From assembly GCA_001566295.1 (NCBI GenBank), contig KQ964246.1, positions 2,790,001 through 2,854,000 of the forward strand: 64,000 bases of DNA, written 5' to 3'. The notes beneath the pieces were generated by a model. It was not told the origin of the DNA. It searched no databases and worked only from the letters and a program-made list of their open reading frames with translations. Every line of letters begins with the position of its first letter. Position 1 is the stretch's first letter. Source of the stretch: Microdochium bolleyi (lineage: Eukaryota > Ascomycota > Sordariomycetes > Xylariales > Microdochiaceae). Both the position numbers and the translations under genes were made by a program. This document shows, one piece after another, positions 1-10,917 of this stretch.

Positions 1-1761
1 GAATGATGATGACAGTTTCACGAACTTGGAGTTCTTGACTTCCTCATCGTTGACGGTTGCCTGTGCGGGGTCAAACTCGAAGAGACCGTTCAACCCGGAA
101 GAGGTCGAATTCGTGAGCCAGAGAGCCACTGCCTGTGCTACGACCACGATGTCTATGGCGCCTTGCTGGACGGCCTGATTAGGCACAGGTCGAAGAGTGA
201 CACTCGGGCGGAACGAGCCGGACACAGCACTGGCTTCGCCGAAGGCAATCTGGTCGTATTTGTCGAAATCATTGGTTTGGAACAGTGTTGATGTCGTTGC
301 TGGCTCATTCTCCCGCAGTTGAGTGATGACCTCGACCTGTCCACGTCTGGCACACGTACCATCCACGATACAGCCCGGTGTGTACATGACCACGGTATAG
401 GAGCCAGACTCCGAGATAGGGGGAAAGAAAACCACCTGGGCGGAGCTGGAACCTTGAGAAGGCGAAATATTGGCGGAAAGATACTTGGAATTGCTCTGGC
501 CAGAAGCGGTAACTTCCCAGGGGCCAGTTGCTGTAGCGCGGGCCGGCGCTGTGGTGTTGGAACAAGCCGGTGTGTTGAAGTCGTTCACAGCATGAGCCAC
601 AAGAGCATCCTGGAAAATTTCGACGCCATCCAAACCAGCACCCTTGCCAAACCATCCAAGAATGTCAAGACGCACAGCGTTCATGCGAACTGGGTTGACG
701 AAGAAGAAGTCCTGGAAGGCGACATTCGGGTCATTGCTGAGGGGGCATTCGCTGGTGCAGCTGGTATTCTGTCCCGAGGCAGGGTCAATGTATGTGAAGT
801 TCATGATGCCGTTCAGTGGCAGGGCAGTCATCCTCCAGGTTTTCGTGCCGTGATCCGGTTGACGCGTGTTACGGAGACGGAGCTTTGTTGGGATGAAGCC
901 AAAACCAAACTCTGCTCGCCAAGCTCCAGGCGTGTTGTCGAGGAGAAGCCAGGACTTGCCGGCGCCTGTCTCGCCATTCGTGTTGCAGATCACGTTAGTG
1001 GCATTCGAGAACCCGGGGGCTGTGGATGACTGAAACCCCTGGACAACTGCCGTCGACAGATTGATAGATTCGGAGTCTGGGGTCGCTGTTGTGCTTGTGT
1101 TTCCGAGTCCGGTGAACTTGCCACCAAAGATGATATGGCCATTGGCATCCTTAGAGATGGACGAGACCGGACCATTAAAGCCTGCGAATGGGAGACTTGC
1201 CCAGTTGCCGCTTGAAACCCAGGTGATAGCATTTGTGGAGTCAGCTGCTCTAAAGCTGCCACCGACATAAACCATGCCGGCGTCGTTGTCGCAGAGAAGG
1301 CTTGTAACCTCTCCGGATACTCCAGCCAGTGGCGTGAGTGCGCCAGTGGAAAGGTCCAGCGCAGCGACAGCCGGTGATTCAGTCCCGTTCACGCTGGTGA
1401 AATTTCCTCCAATAATGGCAGAATTCCTAAACACGCACATCGCGTGCACCGTTGCGTCTGTCGAAGCAATGGTGTGGAAGAGTCCATTCGGTAGGGTCGT
1501 CAATAAGCTGTCGGCGCCAGTGGAACTTGGCACCGCTTCGGCCTGCCCTTCATATTCGTACATGGACAGACCTGCAAAGTCTCCCACGACCCCCATACGA
1601 CCCAATTCAGCAACATCGAGATCCGGCTTCGTTATTGGCGTGGGCGTGAAGAAGCTGCCGTGTATCGTCGGGAGTATTGATGCCCACATCAGTAGACCAG
1701 TCGGCACTGACGAGGCATTGCCGCGTCGCCGGGCGGGCTTCTGGGTGATGAAATTCCGCAT
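1..1761 (-). CDS. rax2: RAX2-like cortical polarity marker, N-terminal part (3' end outside window)
   Basis: Open without introns from the ATG at 1759-1761 to the left edge, 587 codons seen. The product starts with a short basic stretch and a hydrophobic segment (around residues 20-36, ending ...LPTIHGSFF), which looks like a signal peptide, followed by LDVAELGRMGVVGDFAGLS and a set of blades of the type GGNFTSVNG / VYVGGSFRAAD / HIIFGGKFTGLG that are typical of the Rax2 beta-propeller-like repeats. Later blocks include NFTYIDPASG and LDILGWFGKGAGLDGVEIF, typical of fungal Rax2. Yeast Rax2 is a large type I membrane glycoprotein that marks division sites; in filamentous fungi it affects hyphal growth pattern. 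Family members are about 1,200 residues, so roughly half and the C-terminal membrane anchor are missing here. The family call is from remembered similarity; I am confident of the family, less of the exact role. Confidence 0.87.
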   Translation of the reverse strand, partial: MRNFITQKPARRRGNASSVPTGLLMWASILPTIHGSFFTPTPITKPDLDVAELGRMGVVGDFAGLSMYEYEGQAEAVPSSTGADSLLTTLPNGLFHTIASTDATVHAMCVFRNSAIIGGNFTSVNGTESPAVAALDLSTGALTPLAGVSGEVTSLLCDNDAGMVYVGGSFRAADSTNAITWVSSGNWASLPFAGFNGPVSSISKDANGHIIFGGKFTGLGNTSTTATPDSESINLSTAVVQGFQSSTAPGFSNATNVICNTNGETGAGKSWLLLDNTPGAWRAEFGFGFIPTKLRLRNTRQPDHGTKTWRMTALPLNGIMNFTYIDPASGQNTSCTSECPLSNDPNVAFQDFFFVNPVRMNAVRLDILGWFGKGAGLDGVEIFQDALVAHAVNDFNTPACSNTTAPARATATGPWEVTASGQSNSKYLSANISPSQGSSSAQVVFFPPISESGSYTVVMYTPGCIVDGTCARRGQVEVITQLRENEPATTSTLFQTNDFDKYDQIAFGEASAVSGSFRPSVTLRPVPNQAVQQGAIDIVVVAQAVALWLTNSTSSGLNGLFEFDPAQATVNDEEVKNSKFVKLSSSF

Positions 1762-4700
1762 GGTGAGTTACCGTGTGGGTTTAATTGAAGTCGATGTTGT
1801 TTTTGGCCCAGTCAGTCTGCAAAGGCTGAAGCTGGTCCACGGTATACCGAGACCTGCCGCGTGCGCGGCTGCTTGCAGATTCCTCCCGTGTCGACTGCCT
1901 CAGATCCAGTCCATAACCTAGATGGCGAGGGGCGTCGTGGGGGGGGAATGCGAATGTGCTGAGTCGTCAAGTCGAGGTATTGTCTTTGCGCCGTCGGATT
2001 CTCGGCACAGATTAATGTTTCCGTGTTCGTGCTGTCGGTGAGTGAAATTGTGGTTGGCGAGCGGAGAATTGCTTGGGAAGCCCGAAGTTCTGTGTCGCGT
2101 CCGAAACGAGTGGCGGAGGGTTTGGCGGGAAGTTGTGATGCAAAGGCTGGATGCCGGGATCGAGAAGAATGAAAGGACGGCAGACGAAACAGCCTTGCGG
2201 ACGGTGCAAGAAGGGGGGAACTCCTTGTGCTTCTGTCGCAGGACGTCAGTCAGACGGGGAGGTGTGGGAGGCTGCGCGTGGAGGGAGAGGAAAAGGGTGA
2301 GAAGGGGGGACAGGCAGTGGGCGACCGGCTGGGCGGGCTGCCGTTGGCTGGTGTGCAGGCTGGGCTGGGTCGGTCTGTCTGCACGGAGTATGTACAACAA
2401 TAGAGGGTCACCACCCTGCGCAGAAAGTGGGGCTGTTCTCTCGACTCTCGCCCTCACAACGCTGCACAATCCCTTGTCCGCCCTGGCCTTTGCTCGCACG
2501 GGTACCTGGACTTCTGGGGCCAGCCTGGACAGCATCCATGTTCGCTGGCTGCGCAGGCTCGACTTCCCTGAGCCCGCTAGGCTCCCTTGGGACCAAGCCT
2601 CTCTTGGCTGCGTAATCGCGAGCTGCCCGCCTGCCCGACACGGAGGCACCCTCCTGGTGCTCGGTCTGAATCTGCAATGTTTGAGCTTCGGACGGATCCG
2701 TCGAGGCTGAAACAACCACTCGGCCGTTGAGTATCGAGGCTCATGCTGCCCGTCAAAGACGAGCTGACCGGCGTATTCTCGTCTCTTGTCGTGCGCCGTT
2801 GCAGACCGGCCACTAACTGAGCACTGGGCAGTCGCGGCGGTGATGGATGATTGGGGCCACGGGCGGAGGATCGGGAGCCACCGATGGACTGACCCATCCG
2901 CGTGCGTCATGCCATGGCCGTCGATCGTGATGCGATATTAAACAAGATTGCCTCTCCAATCACACGCTAGCAAGGTCGCACCTCGGACGGGTGATTGGTC
3001 CACAAATAAGAACGAGAATTGGACTTGCGCAGTCTGTACTGCGTACAGGCGACGACGTCTCTAGTGACGACCTTTGTGATCTTCAACTGAACGGATGAGC
3101 GTAGGCGTGACACCTCATCCTCCGCGGCCAAGGTCCCGCCCGCGCTGTTCGGGGGCACAGGGTGCTTCGTGTGGTGAACGGCGCGCCACTTGGAGCCGCG
3201 AATAAGGTTGGAGGAGGCTGGCGTGATGGCCTGTGCAGCTAGAGGCCTAAACGATGGGGTGGTTGCAGTGTTGCTTTGGCAGGAGTGTCAACTGCGTGAC
3301 GGCGATGAAGAACTTTAGGTCACGTTTTTGCGTAACGACGGCGGGAGATGGAGGCACGGCGGTCGTTGGGTGCGTGATACGAAGAGGTCGGGTGGCTGTC
3401 TGGCGCAGTGTTGCTGTTAAGGTTCAGGTTGGTGGTTGGAGAGGCAATGACGATGCACTAAACGACTGCCGCGAGCATTACAACCTCGACGGACTGGAAC
3501 GAAGCTTGGAGCTGCCACGAGGATGATACAAGCACAACTCGGAGAAGGAGAAACTCTGGAACTGGCCACTCAGATTGCGATTCTCACCTTTCCATTCATA
3601 CAGCAGTTGAAGCATAACGGCACATGTGCCTCCCAAAATCCTCTATCAACGAGAAGAATCAAGTCGACAAATGCAGCGCTTCCGCAGTCTTGAGCCTCGC
3701 AGAGTATCAACCAGGAGATCCAAGTGTCTCTCTTCAGAGCTTGGCTCCGATTCCGTCATGTCTGATCTCCACGCGCGAGAACGACATCTGAGACCGTTTC
3801 TGCAGGCTGGACAGGCATGCCAGGGGTCCCTGGACGACCCCTGGACAATGTACAAGTTGTGTTGACAAGATATGCACGTGGTGCCTAATGTCTCGCTCGC
3901 TATCCCGAGCATTTCTCGTGTCGCAAGGGCTTCATGTGCGCTCCGTAACCCTTGTCGACTGCGAACAAGAAAGTGTCTCAAGCATTGCACCGGACCTCCC
4001 TGGTATCCCTGGTGCCCAAGTGCTCCGTGGCACTCTCCGTGCACCGAACGGACTGCCAGTTTCGGCACAACATACCAGACAAGTCTCCAGCTCGTGATGA
4101 CAATCAACCTTGATTTCCGGGTCCCGGGGCAAGGTTCGTGTCATAGGGCTTGTTAGAAGTATTGTTCGTGGTCAGCGAACGGACAGGTGTGCAGACAGAC
4201 ACCATCAACAAAGTCCAGGTAATCATGTGTATTGAATCCGCATCGTGGAAGACATTCCGCTCTGCCAACGGAGCACCTGCGTGCGGTCACATCAGCGTTA
4301 CTCGGCTGACGGTGACGCGCGACAGCGCGACAGCGAGTTGTCGACGCGACGGAGAGGGGTTGTGAGACTCTTATGAGTCGCGACGGCTGCGGGAATGCGA
4401 CTTGCATAATGGGAAGCCAAGAGGAATGCACATGATGCCGCACGGCGATCGCTGGATCGCAACGGCACGGCTCCGCAACGGCGCAGCTGCAAATTTCAAG
4501 CAGCACGTTCAGGACATTTCCGGTCTGTATTGAAACAGCGTGTTTCTACCTGCTTGCCTGCCCTTGGTGGCCGTCAAGACAGGGACTTGCACATATGCAA
4601 GTCTGACAAGCAATATCAATTCACCACGTCTCGAATCTCTGACCTAGTAGTTGGGATAGGCTGGGACAAGCTTTAGCAGGGGGGTGTCAGCCTCTTTTAA

Positions 4701-5203
4701 CACTAGACGACTGTAGCCAGCATGTCAATTACGGAGTACTCGCTATTGCTTGCTTCAGAGAAAAGTCGCTTTTGATTCGCTGGAAACGCAACGCCAGCTG
4801 TCTATATGCTACGTGAAAGCGTTAGTCGTAAAGTACAGACCTCCTTCGCAGGAAGCCATTATCATCAAAGGGCTCTCTCCCTTCGTCTCCTCCACCTCTT
4901 CATAGGTGATCAATTCACATTGAGCGGTTCCGAACCCCACTCTCGCGGCCCCCTTGGGCCACGAGGTCGTTGCCGCCAGAGTTGTACATACAAGGCAATG
5001 GCGGTGTGCTGTAGTTTTGTGTTTCGTGGAATGTTGAGACCCCATCCTCCACGAACATTGATTGAATTAAAACGTTTCGTTGCAGCAACCCATTGTGGGG
5101 TCGAACAAGAACCACCACATCTAGCGCGAGGAGCAAGTGATACTGCCACGTGCCCCAGGGCGGAAGAAACGCAGCCGTCGTGCCGATCCCGTCAGAGAAA
5201 TCC
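1762..5203. other. Intergenic region between rax2 and lcl3
   Basis: About 3.4 kb with no gene I can support. The part next to rax2 (about 1762-2900) reads, on the minus strand, as a CT-rich leader (for example the pyrimidine tract near 2260-2310), as expected for the 5' region of rax2. The rest shows only short frames that differ between all six readings. No repeat or RNA gene recognised. Confidence 0.5.
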
Positions 5204-6093
5204 TCACGGAGACGTTGGCTTCTCCGGATTGCCCTCGGCGAGCATGCGCTGCTTGTACTCCCGCGGGCTCTCAAAGTGCTCCGGGTTCCCTCCCCAGATG
5301 CCCAGCTTGTCGGCTTTCGCCTTGGCCTCGGCCTCCTTGTACAGGGCCTCGAGCCCGCCAAACTCGGCGCCCGTCTTGGCCTCGTACGTCGTGGCGAGCC
5401 CGCGCTTGAGCATCTCGAGCCCGACGTCGCGCTTCAGGAACCAGCGCCGCACGAACACGGTCGCCACGATGCGGTCGTACTGGTCGCGCCGGTAGATCTT
5501 GGCGCGCACGCGGCGCCCGTTGACGTACTCGGTCAGCCAGGCGAGGGCGTCAGTCGAGAAGGGCTGCGCCGGCTTGCCGAAGTGCGCGCCCTCGGGGGCG
5601 TCGATGCCGGCTATGCGGATGGGTATCTGTTTTTTGTGAAGAGCCGTGGGTTCAGTAAACGGGCCATGTGAAGCAAGTCATTTGTGGCATTGTGGGGGGT
5701 TTCTGGCTAGAGGCCTACCGTCTTGTTCCTGAGATCAGCCTTCTTGGTCGGCACGCGGCGTAGCCAGCCCCATCCCGTCCACCGGCCACCGGGCGTGTGG
5801 TAGAGATGAAAGTTGTCGCCGTCGCCGACGCTGGTCACGCGGCCAAAGAGGCTCCGTTTCCTGTAGTAGTGCGGGCGGACGTACTGCGTCCCCGGGATGC
5901 GCCGCACGTACGAGCGGTATATGTGCAGGCTGGCGACGACGGTGGTGGTGACGAGCAGCGTGGGCACCCAGTTGTGCGGCTCCTTGTAGTGCTGCCAGTC
6001 GATGGCGTTGAGGCTGTCGGCCCAGCTCACGGGCTCGCGCCGCTCGGGCTCCTTGGGCTTGTCATTGGAGCCGCCCCAGCCGAACCATCGCAT
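5204..6093 (-). CDS. lcl3: LCL3 membrane-anchored staphylococcal-nuclease-like endonuclease
   Basis: Two exons: 6093-5719 and 5626-5204, with a 92-bp intron (donor GTAGGC at 5718, acceptor ACAG ending at 5627), phase 0, giving 265 residues, the usual size for LCL3. The N-terminus (starting MRWFGWGGS) is hydrophilic, followed by a single membrane segment near residues 45-62 (VPTLLVTTTVVASLHIY), then an SNase fold: GRVTSVGDGDNFHLYHTPGG, IPIRIAGIDAPEGAHFG at the exon joint, AWLTEYVNGRRVRAKI, and a C-terminal KADKLGIWGG. Aspartates and arginines of the nuclease site are present (GDGDNF, IAGIDAPE). Fungal LCL3 is annotated as a mitochondrial/membrane nuclease; its cellular substrate is not known. 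Head-to-head with yvc1, about 950 bp apart. Confidence 0.9.
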
Positions 6094-7045
6094 CTTGTCG
6101 AGGGGGGTCGCCGGTCGCGGGAAAGCCTCTCACAGGTAGCTGGCTGTCCTGAACGGGCTCGGGCTTCTTCTCGCGGGACGACAAGGGCTGTCTGGCTAGC
6201 CGACGAGTTCTCAGGTCGCGATATGGATTTGCTGCAGAGTGGCGGTCTACGCAGCACAAAAAGTCGATGGCGGGCAGCACCTTCAATTGCAAGGGTCCCG
6301 GAGGCCGATTGTCGGTGGGGTAGCGGTGTGCCCCGGTTCGGTTCCGCAGTCAGGCACTAAGGCTATCGGACAGCCGATAGAGCCCATCTCGCCCGTGAGG
6401 GCGGGACTATGTGACTACAGTAGAGGTGTGCTGTGGTGGGGGTCACTCGCAAGTGCCCAGGTGAGACGAGACGAGCCCTTTTCCTGCCCAGTGACTGGCC
6501 TCGACTGGGTTCCCTGGGTCCTGGGACCGCCAAAGTGGTTGCAGCTCTAACCCCAGTCAGGGATCAGAGAAACCTTGGAAGTGTTTGAGGCGTGGTTACG
6601 TCAAGCACTAACACGCGCGATGCTTGCTTCATGATCCTCCATGTCCCCTGCGCGATAAATCACGTCAAGCGACCATCGTAGCCAGCAGCCAGGGTCATCC
6701 TCTCGTCAATTGTGACAAGACCTCGGCCCGCGACAAACAACGACCACACAACCAGCAACGCATCGTGTAGCCGGCCTGGTTGCAGCAGCTTCATACGGGA
6801 AACCACATACCCACGTTGATTCATTCGTACGCGTCGTGGTCAGGATCACGCCGTGTTCTTCTCTGGCATCCTTCACCGACTATGCGATTCATGAGACTCT
6901 GCGGCAGTTCTCAAAGCGACGCAGTTGAGGCCTAACATCACGACTGCGCACGTTGTGAGGATATCCCACGGCCAATCTGCGGCCTGTGTCGTAACTACAC
7001 TTGCAATCAACCTCAAGGCTCCGGCACAAGTATCGCAGTTTCACC
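6094..7045. promoter_or_regulatory. Divergent promoter region lcl3 / yvc1
   Basis: 952 bp between two divergent start codons, so it must hold the 5' regions of both genes. No TATA box or known site stands out; no gene seen in it. Confidence 0.5.
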
Positions 7046-9858
7046 ATGACGGACCGCCGCCGGCGCACAACCATTCGTGTGCGCGAGCCCAATGAGGAAC
7101 GACGCCCGCTTCTGAGCAGGGCTGCATTCTCCCACACCATGGAGGAAACGCCCTTTTACAGCTGCAATCCAAACGCAAACGCCCATCTCCCCGTCTACAC
7201 AAACATCCACAGGATCCGCAGGGATGTCATTGCCATTGTCGAGGACTACCTCACGTTCGAGCAGCTGCGAGACCTCCGCCTCAACCTCTCAGTGGTGCGA
7301 CCCCTGGTCGACAAGCTTTATGAGCTCGATGACATCTCGATTGGTCAGTCACCCACCGGCTGCATACCTGAGGTACCTCAGGTACCAATGTATTCTCTCA
7401 CGCACACTGCCCGCTGACCTGGTCTTGCAGTCTACTGTCTTTTGGTCAACCGCTACCAGTTCCTCGAGGAGCAGGACCACCTGAGCAATAGGCAGAATGT
7501 CAACTTCACACGCGCGACCTTGTGCGAGGTCGTCGCCACCAGGATCCTGCGGAGATTTGGCGAAGACAACCCCGGTGCTCAGGGCCTGCTGCTTCTGGCC
7601 AACATCCTCGTTGCCGGATTCGAGCCGTTCCAGAATGCTCCAGAGGAGACGCGGAAAGAAGCTGCCCTGGGCTCGGCTTGGAACTACTCAAGGACGCTGC
7701 CCGCTTTGGAAGTGGCTATCTTAACAGAGAGCAAGCACTTCCTCAGCTCCACGCATTGTCAGAAAGTGTGAGTTGGATAGCTGTGCCATGGCCCCTTCTG
7801 CCTCGCGCGATTGGCTGTACTGCTACTAACACCTCGCAGGATTAATGGCATCTACATCGGACAGATCACCTATACGCCCTCGACATTCCTCGATCTCATC
7901 CCAGATCGCTACAAGCAGAAGCCTATATCTCTGTATGATCCGAGGCACGCGCCCCTCCTGAACCAGTACCGGCTGATCGTGCCACGGACACGCAATGCTT
8001 TGGAACTGATGCAGTTCTTTATCCTGATCTTCCTTTACTTTGTGTTCATGCTCGAACGCGATCCGAGCTACTTCAGCATCTCCGAGATCGCTTTCTCGAT
8101 CTATGCATTTGGCTGGGTACTGGATCAAAGCGCAACCATGTTGGAGCATGGATGGTACGTCTTTGACTGCCACTCGCCATCATGATATTTGCTAACCGTC
8201 CTGCAGGAGCGTGTACACACAAAATCTGTGGTCATTTCTGGATGTCATGTTCGGAGTCGTGTTCTGGGTATATGCCGTCTTGCGACTCCATGGTTGGAGG
8301 ACTGGCAGCGAGATACCAGGTCAGCAGGCAGTTGATGTCCTTGCAATGGGTTCCGCGGTGCTTGTGCCACGACTCGCCTTCAATCTTCTATCGGACAACC
8401 TCGCCATGCTCTCACTCCGGTCGATGATGGCCGACTTTACGATGCTCACGGCGTTGGCTGCATGGTATGCCACTGGCCACTATTCCTTCAAATCCGCCGG
8501 TGCGTATTGTTCTAATAGCTTATCAGGTGCTTCTTGGGCTTCCTCTTGTCCATGGTCTGGCTGGCTGCCCAGAGTGAAGAGAAACCTGACATAGTGTAAG
8601 AGTCCACCGGGTGCGTCATGCTGTGCTTTTACTAACCTCTTCATAGAACGATCGCAAAGTGGATGCTGTGGATTTGGTTCGGTCTGGACGGTAGCGGGAT
8701 TCAACATTCAGTAAGTGAGCAGTTGTGTAGGGGCGATTTATATCCAGCTAACAGCCCATACAGACGGGCTTCCACTGGCTGCTGGGACCGATCCTGATGA
8801 TCACGTTCTCGTTCCTCGGCAACACTCTGTTCCTCACGATCCTGGTTTCGATGCTGTCGAACACCTTCAGCACCATCGTCGCCAACGCCACGGCCGAGGT
8901 CAACTTCCGCAAAGCAGTGCTGACCCTCGAGGGCGTCAAGGCCGACGCCATCTTCGCGTACCAGCCCCCCTTCAACCTCATCGCGCTTTTCGTCTACGTG
9001 CCGCTGAAGTTTATCGTGACCCCCCGCTGGTTCCACAAGATCCACGTCGCCACCGTGCGGCTGGTCAACCTCCCCGTACTGCTCCTCATCCACGTGCTGG
9101 AGCGCCGCCTCCTGTGGCCAAACTCTGCCAGCACTGAAGAGTTGTCCGAGCAGATTCGGCCGATCAAGAAGCGCAACTCGTTCTGGCGGAACTGGAAGAT
9201 CACAAACCACGGCGCCATGGAGGCCGTCTTCGAGATCGCGCCGCCGGCTTCGGTCGAGGCAGACATTGCGGTGGACGACCAGCTCACACACCACGCCATC
9301 CGGCGGCAGTTTGCCCGCCAGCAGAGTTCGAGCATGGTCGAGCGCCAGCATCGAAATGGCAGCAACCACAACGGCAACAACGCTTACAGCATTACTAATA
9401 ACAACAATAACGCTCCAAAGCGCGCAGGGGACGACCAGCAGGACGGCACAAGTGGGGGTCAGATCAAGACGATCCGCCGGCGGGACTCAATTGCGCAGTA
9501 TGGCCTGGAGGATCAGGTGCGGAACATCCTGCACGAGACGACAGACATGGAGTCGCTGCAGAGTAGGCTCGAGGCGTTGGAGCGGTCGTCGCGCCGCATC
9601 GAGAAGATGCTGGGCAAGATGTGCTCTGCGCCTCCGTCAGAGGATGGTGATGGTGATGGTGTCACCGAGGACGGCGGCGCTGAGCACGGCAGTGTTGTTG
9701 GTGAAGATGACGATACCGATAACGACGAGCATCACAGTGACGTGGAGGTGGAGGTGGTAGAGGAAGGTGAAGGGAACAGACATGACCCTCAGACTGTCAT
9801 GGATGAGTTGAGTCAAGCTCTGGAGACGGACACGCCTAATTCTGCGCGGCGGCTATAG
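7046..9858 (+). CDS. yvc1: YVC1-type vacuolar TRP cation channel
   Basis: Seven exons that keep frame: 7046-7343, 7431-7767, 7840-8154, 8207-8464, 8527-8595, 8647-8710, 8764-9858; 811 residues. Introns are 51-87 bp, several with clear branch sites (CTAAC at 7826-7830). The ATG at 7046 lies in a good context (TCACCATGAC). The N-terminal 230 or so residues are cytosolic; membrane helices begin around ELMQFFILIFLYFVFML; the last pore helices and S6 lie at the joint of exons 6 and 7 (WMLWIWFGLDG, then GPILMITFSFLGNTLFLTIL), followed by the conserved EGVKADAIFAYQPPFN and TPRWFHKIHV blocks of fungal TRP channels. The tail holds a short coiled coil near residues 709-735 and a long acidic D/E run. 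Yeast Yvc1 releases vacuolar Ca2+ on stretch; the same role is inferred here. Family clear, exon 4/5 joint chosen because the alternative would leave a 23-bp intron. Confidence 0.9.
7365..7384. repeat. Perfect 20-bp palindrome in yvc1 intron 1
   Basis: Each half is TACCTGAGGT read outward from the ends; the whole 20 bp equals its own reverse complement. It lies in the 87-bp first intron (7344-7430), between donor and branch region, and would form a tight hairpin in the pre-mRNA. Confidence 0.9.
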
Positions 9859-10419
9859 AGGCCACCCGGTGATGATATTGCCTGGCTGCAGTCTGATAGT
9901 ATTTGGATACATTCAAGAATGGGGTTGAAGTGTAGCCGCGCCTTGCAAACCGCATCAAACACGACCCCGTGCTGTCCCTAGCCGTAATGGTGCTGAAGTG
10001 ATGGCCGCCTTGTAACTACCAAATCAAAGTGTACGCCCGCTCGAGGGTAAGTGAGCGGAGGGCGGTGGCCGTATCATCAATGACAATCGCTACATCAGCT
10101 TCGATGCGCTGGCCTGGTCTCCTGGGTGATATAGGAGTCATGTCCGTGGTACCTCCTTGCCGTGTTGCTCTTTCCTCGTAGCCACGCTATCTGAACGCTG
10201 CATTCTCCTGACTCTTCTCCTCACTCACTAGAAGGTTCCTTCTCGTTGATAGAGTTAACAGCCAGGGCCGGCACAACAATTTCACGACTTTGCTTCCATG
10301 TCCGCGGCATCTCATTGCACAACCCCCTTCGGTACCGGACCACGCACCCGCAGATCCGCCATCTCAGCACGATTCCAAACATCCTAGATTTCACTTCGAT
10401 ACAAGAACACAAAAGCAAC
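9859..10419. other. Spacer between yvc1 and small Cys/His gene
   Basis: 561 bp holding the 3' region of yvc1 and the leader of the following gene on the same strand. The last 150 bp before 10420 are A/C-rich, as in fungal leaders. No other feature recognised. Confidence 0.4.
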
Positions 10420-10707
10420 ATGTGCACGACAATTCACTACCGCAGCCGCAACTGCGGCCACCACTGGCTGCAGATCCACCAGGCCTGCGGGCCCGGGATG
10501 GGCTTCACGTACTGCCCGCGCTTCGGCGACGGCGTCGCGAGGGAGCCGAGCCCGGTGTTGCGCACCGACAGCCTATGCCCGGCATGCGTGCTGCCCAACA
10601 GGTACGACAGGAACGTGGCGCGCATGGTGCTCGACATCCGCAGCCGCTGGCGCTGGGGGCTGGGACCGGGGAGGGAGGACCCCGGGGTTGAGTGTACAGT
10701 GATGTGA
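10420..10707 (+). CDS. Small Cys/His-rich protein of unknown function
   Basis: Single exon, 95 residues, starting MCTTIHYRSRNCGHHW; the ATG at 10420 follows an A-rich leader (AAAAGCAACATG), a typical fungal start context. Cysteines and histidines are spaced like metal ligands: C2, C12, H14, H15, H20, C23, C32, then LCPAC near residues 53-56. The pattern M-C-x(7-10)-C-G-H is common among small uncharacterised proteins of filamentous ascomycetes. No signal peptide or membrane segment. I do not recognise a function; zinc binding is an inference from the ligand spacing. It could be a chance frame, but the leader and the residue pattern argue for a gene. It lies 210 bp upstream of mtq2 on the same strand. 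Confidence 0.6.
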   Translation: MCTTIHYRSRNCGHHWLQIHQACGPGMGFTYCPRFGDGVAREPSPVLRTDSLCPACVLPNRYDRNVARMVLDIRSRWRWGLGPGREDPGVECTVM

Positions 10708-10917
10708 TGGTGCGGAATACCATACGACAATTAGTGAGTGAGCTTCCAGAAGCCTGTATCCAGTGCCGAATGTGTTTGAAACCATTGCTAGGGATCGTCG
10801 TATAATTGTTGCGAAATATCGTTAGCAACTCGTCGACTTACTCGGGTTTTCTTTTTTAGCTTGGATTTTTAACGACCTGGGAACTGCATCCCCACCACAA
10901 TCACCAACACAAGAAAG

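Noticed and set aside
1918..2910. 330-codon minus-strand frame upstream of rax2
   Set aside because: Begins with ATG but has no domain, no consistent amphipathic or hydrophobic pattern, and lies in the CT-rich rax2 leader/promoter; other frames are equally long on the plus strand.
4620..4650. tRNA B-box-like ATTCGAGAC on the minus strand
   Set aside because: Flanking bases do not form a T-arm and no A box lies at the right distance. I recognised no tRNA or rRNA gene in the window.
8497..8526. Alternative yvc1 intron of 23 bp using GTATTG
   Set aside because: Too short for splicing; the 62-bp intron 8465-8526 with donor GTATGC keeps the frame and the membrane helix.
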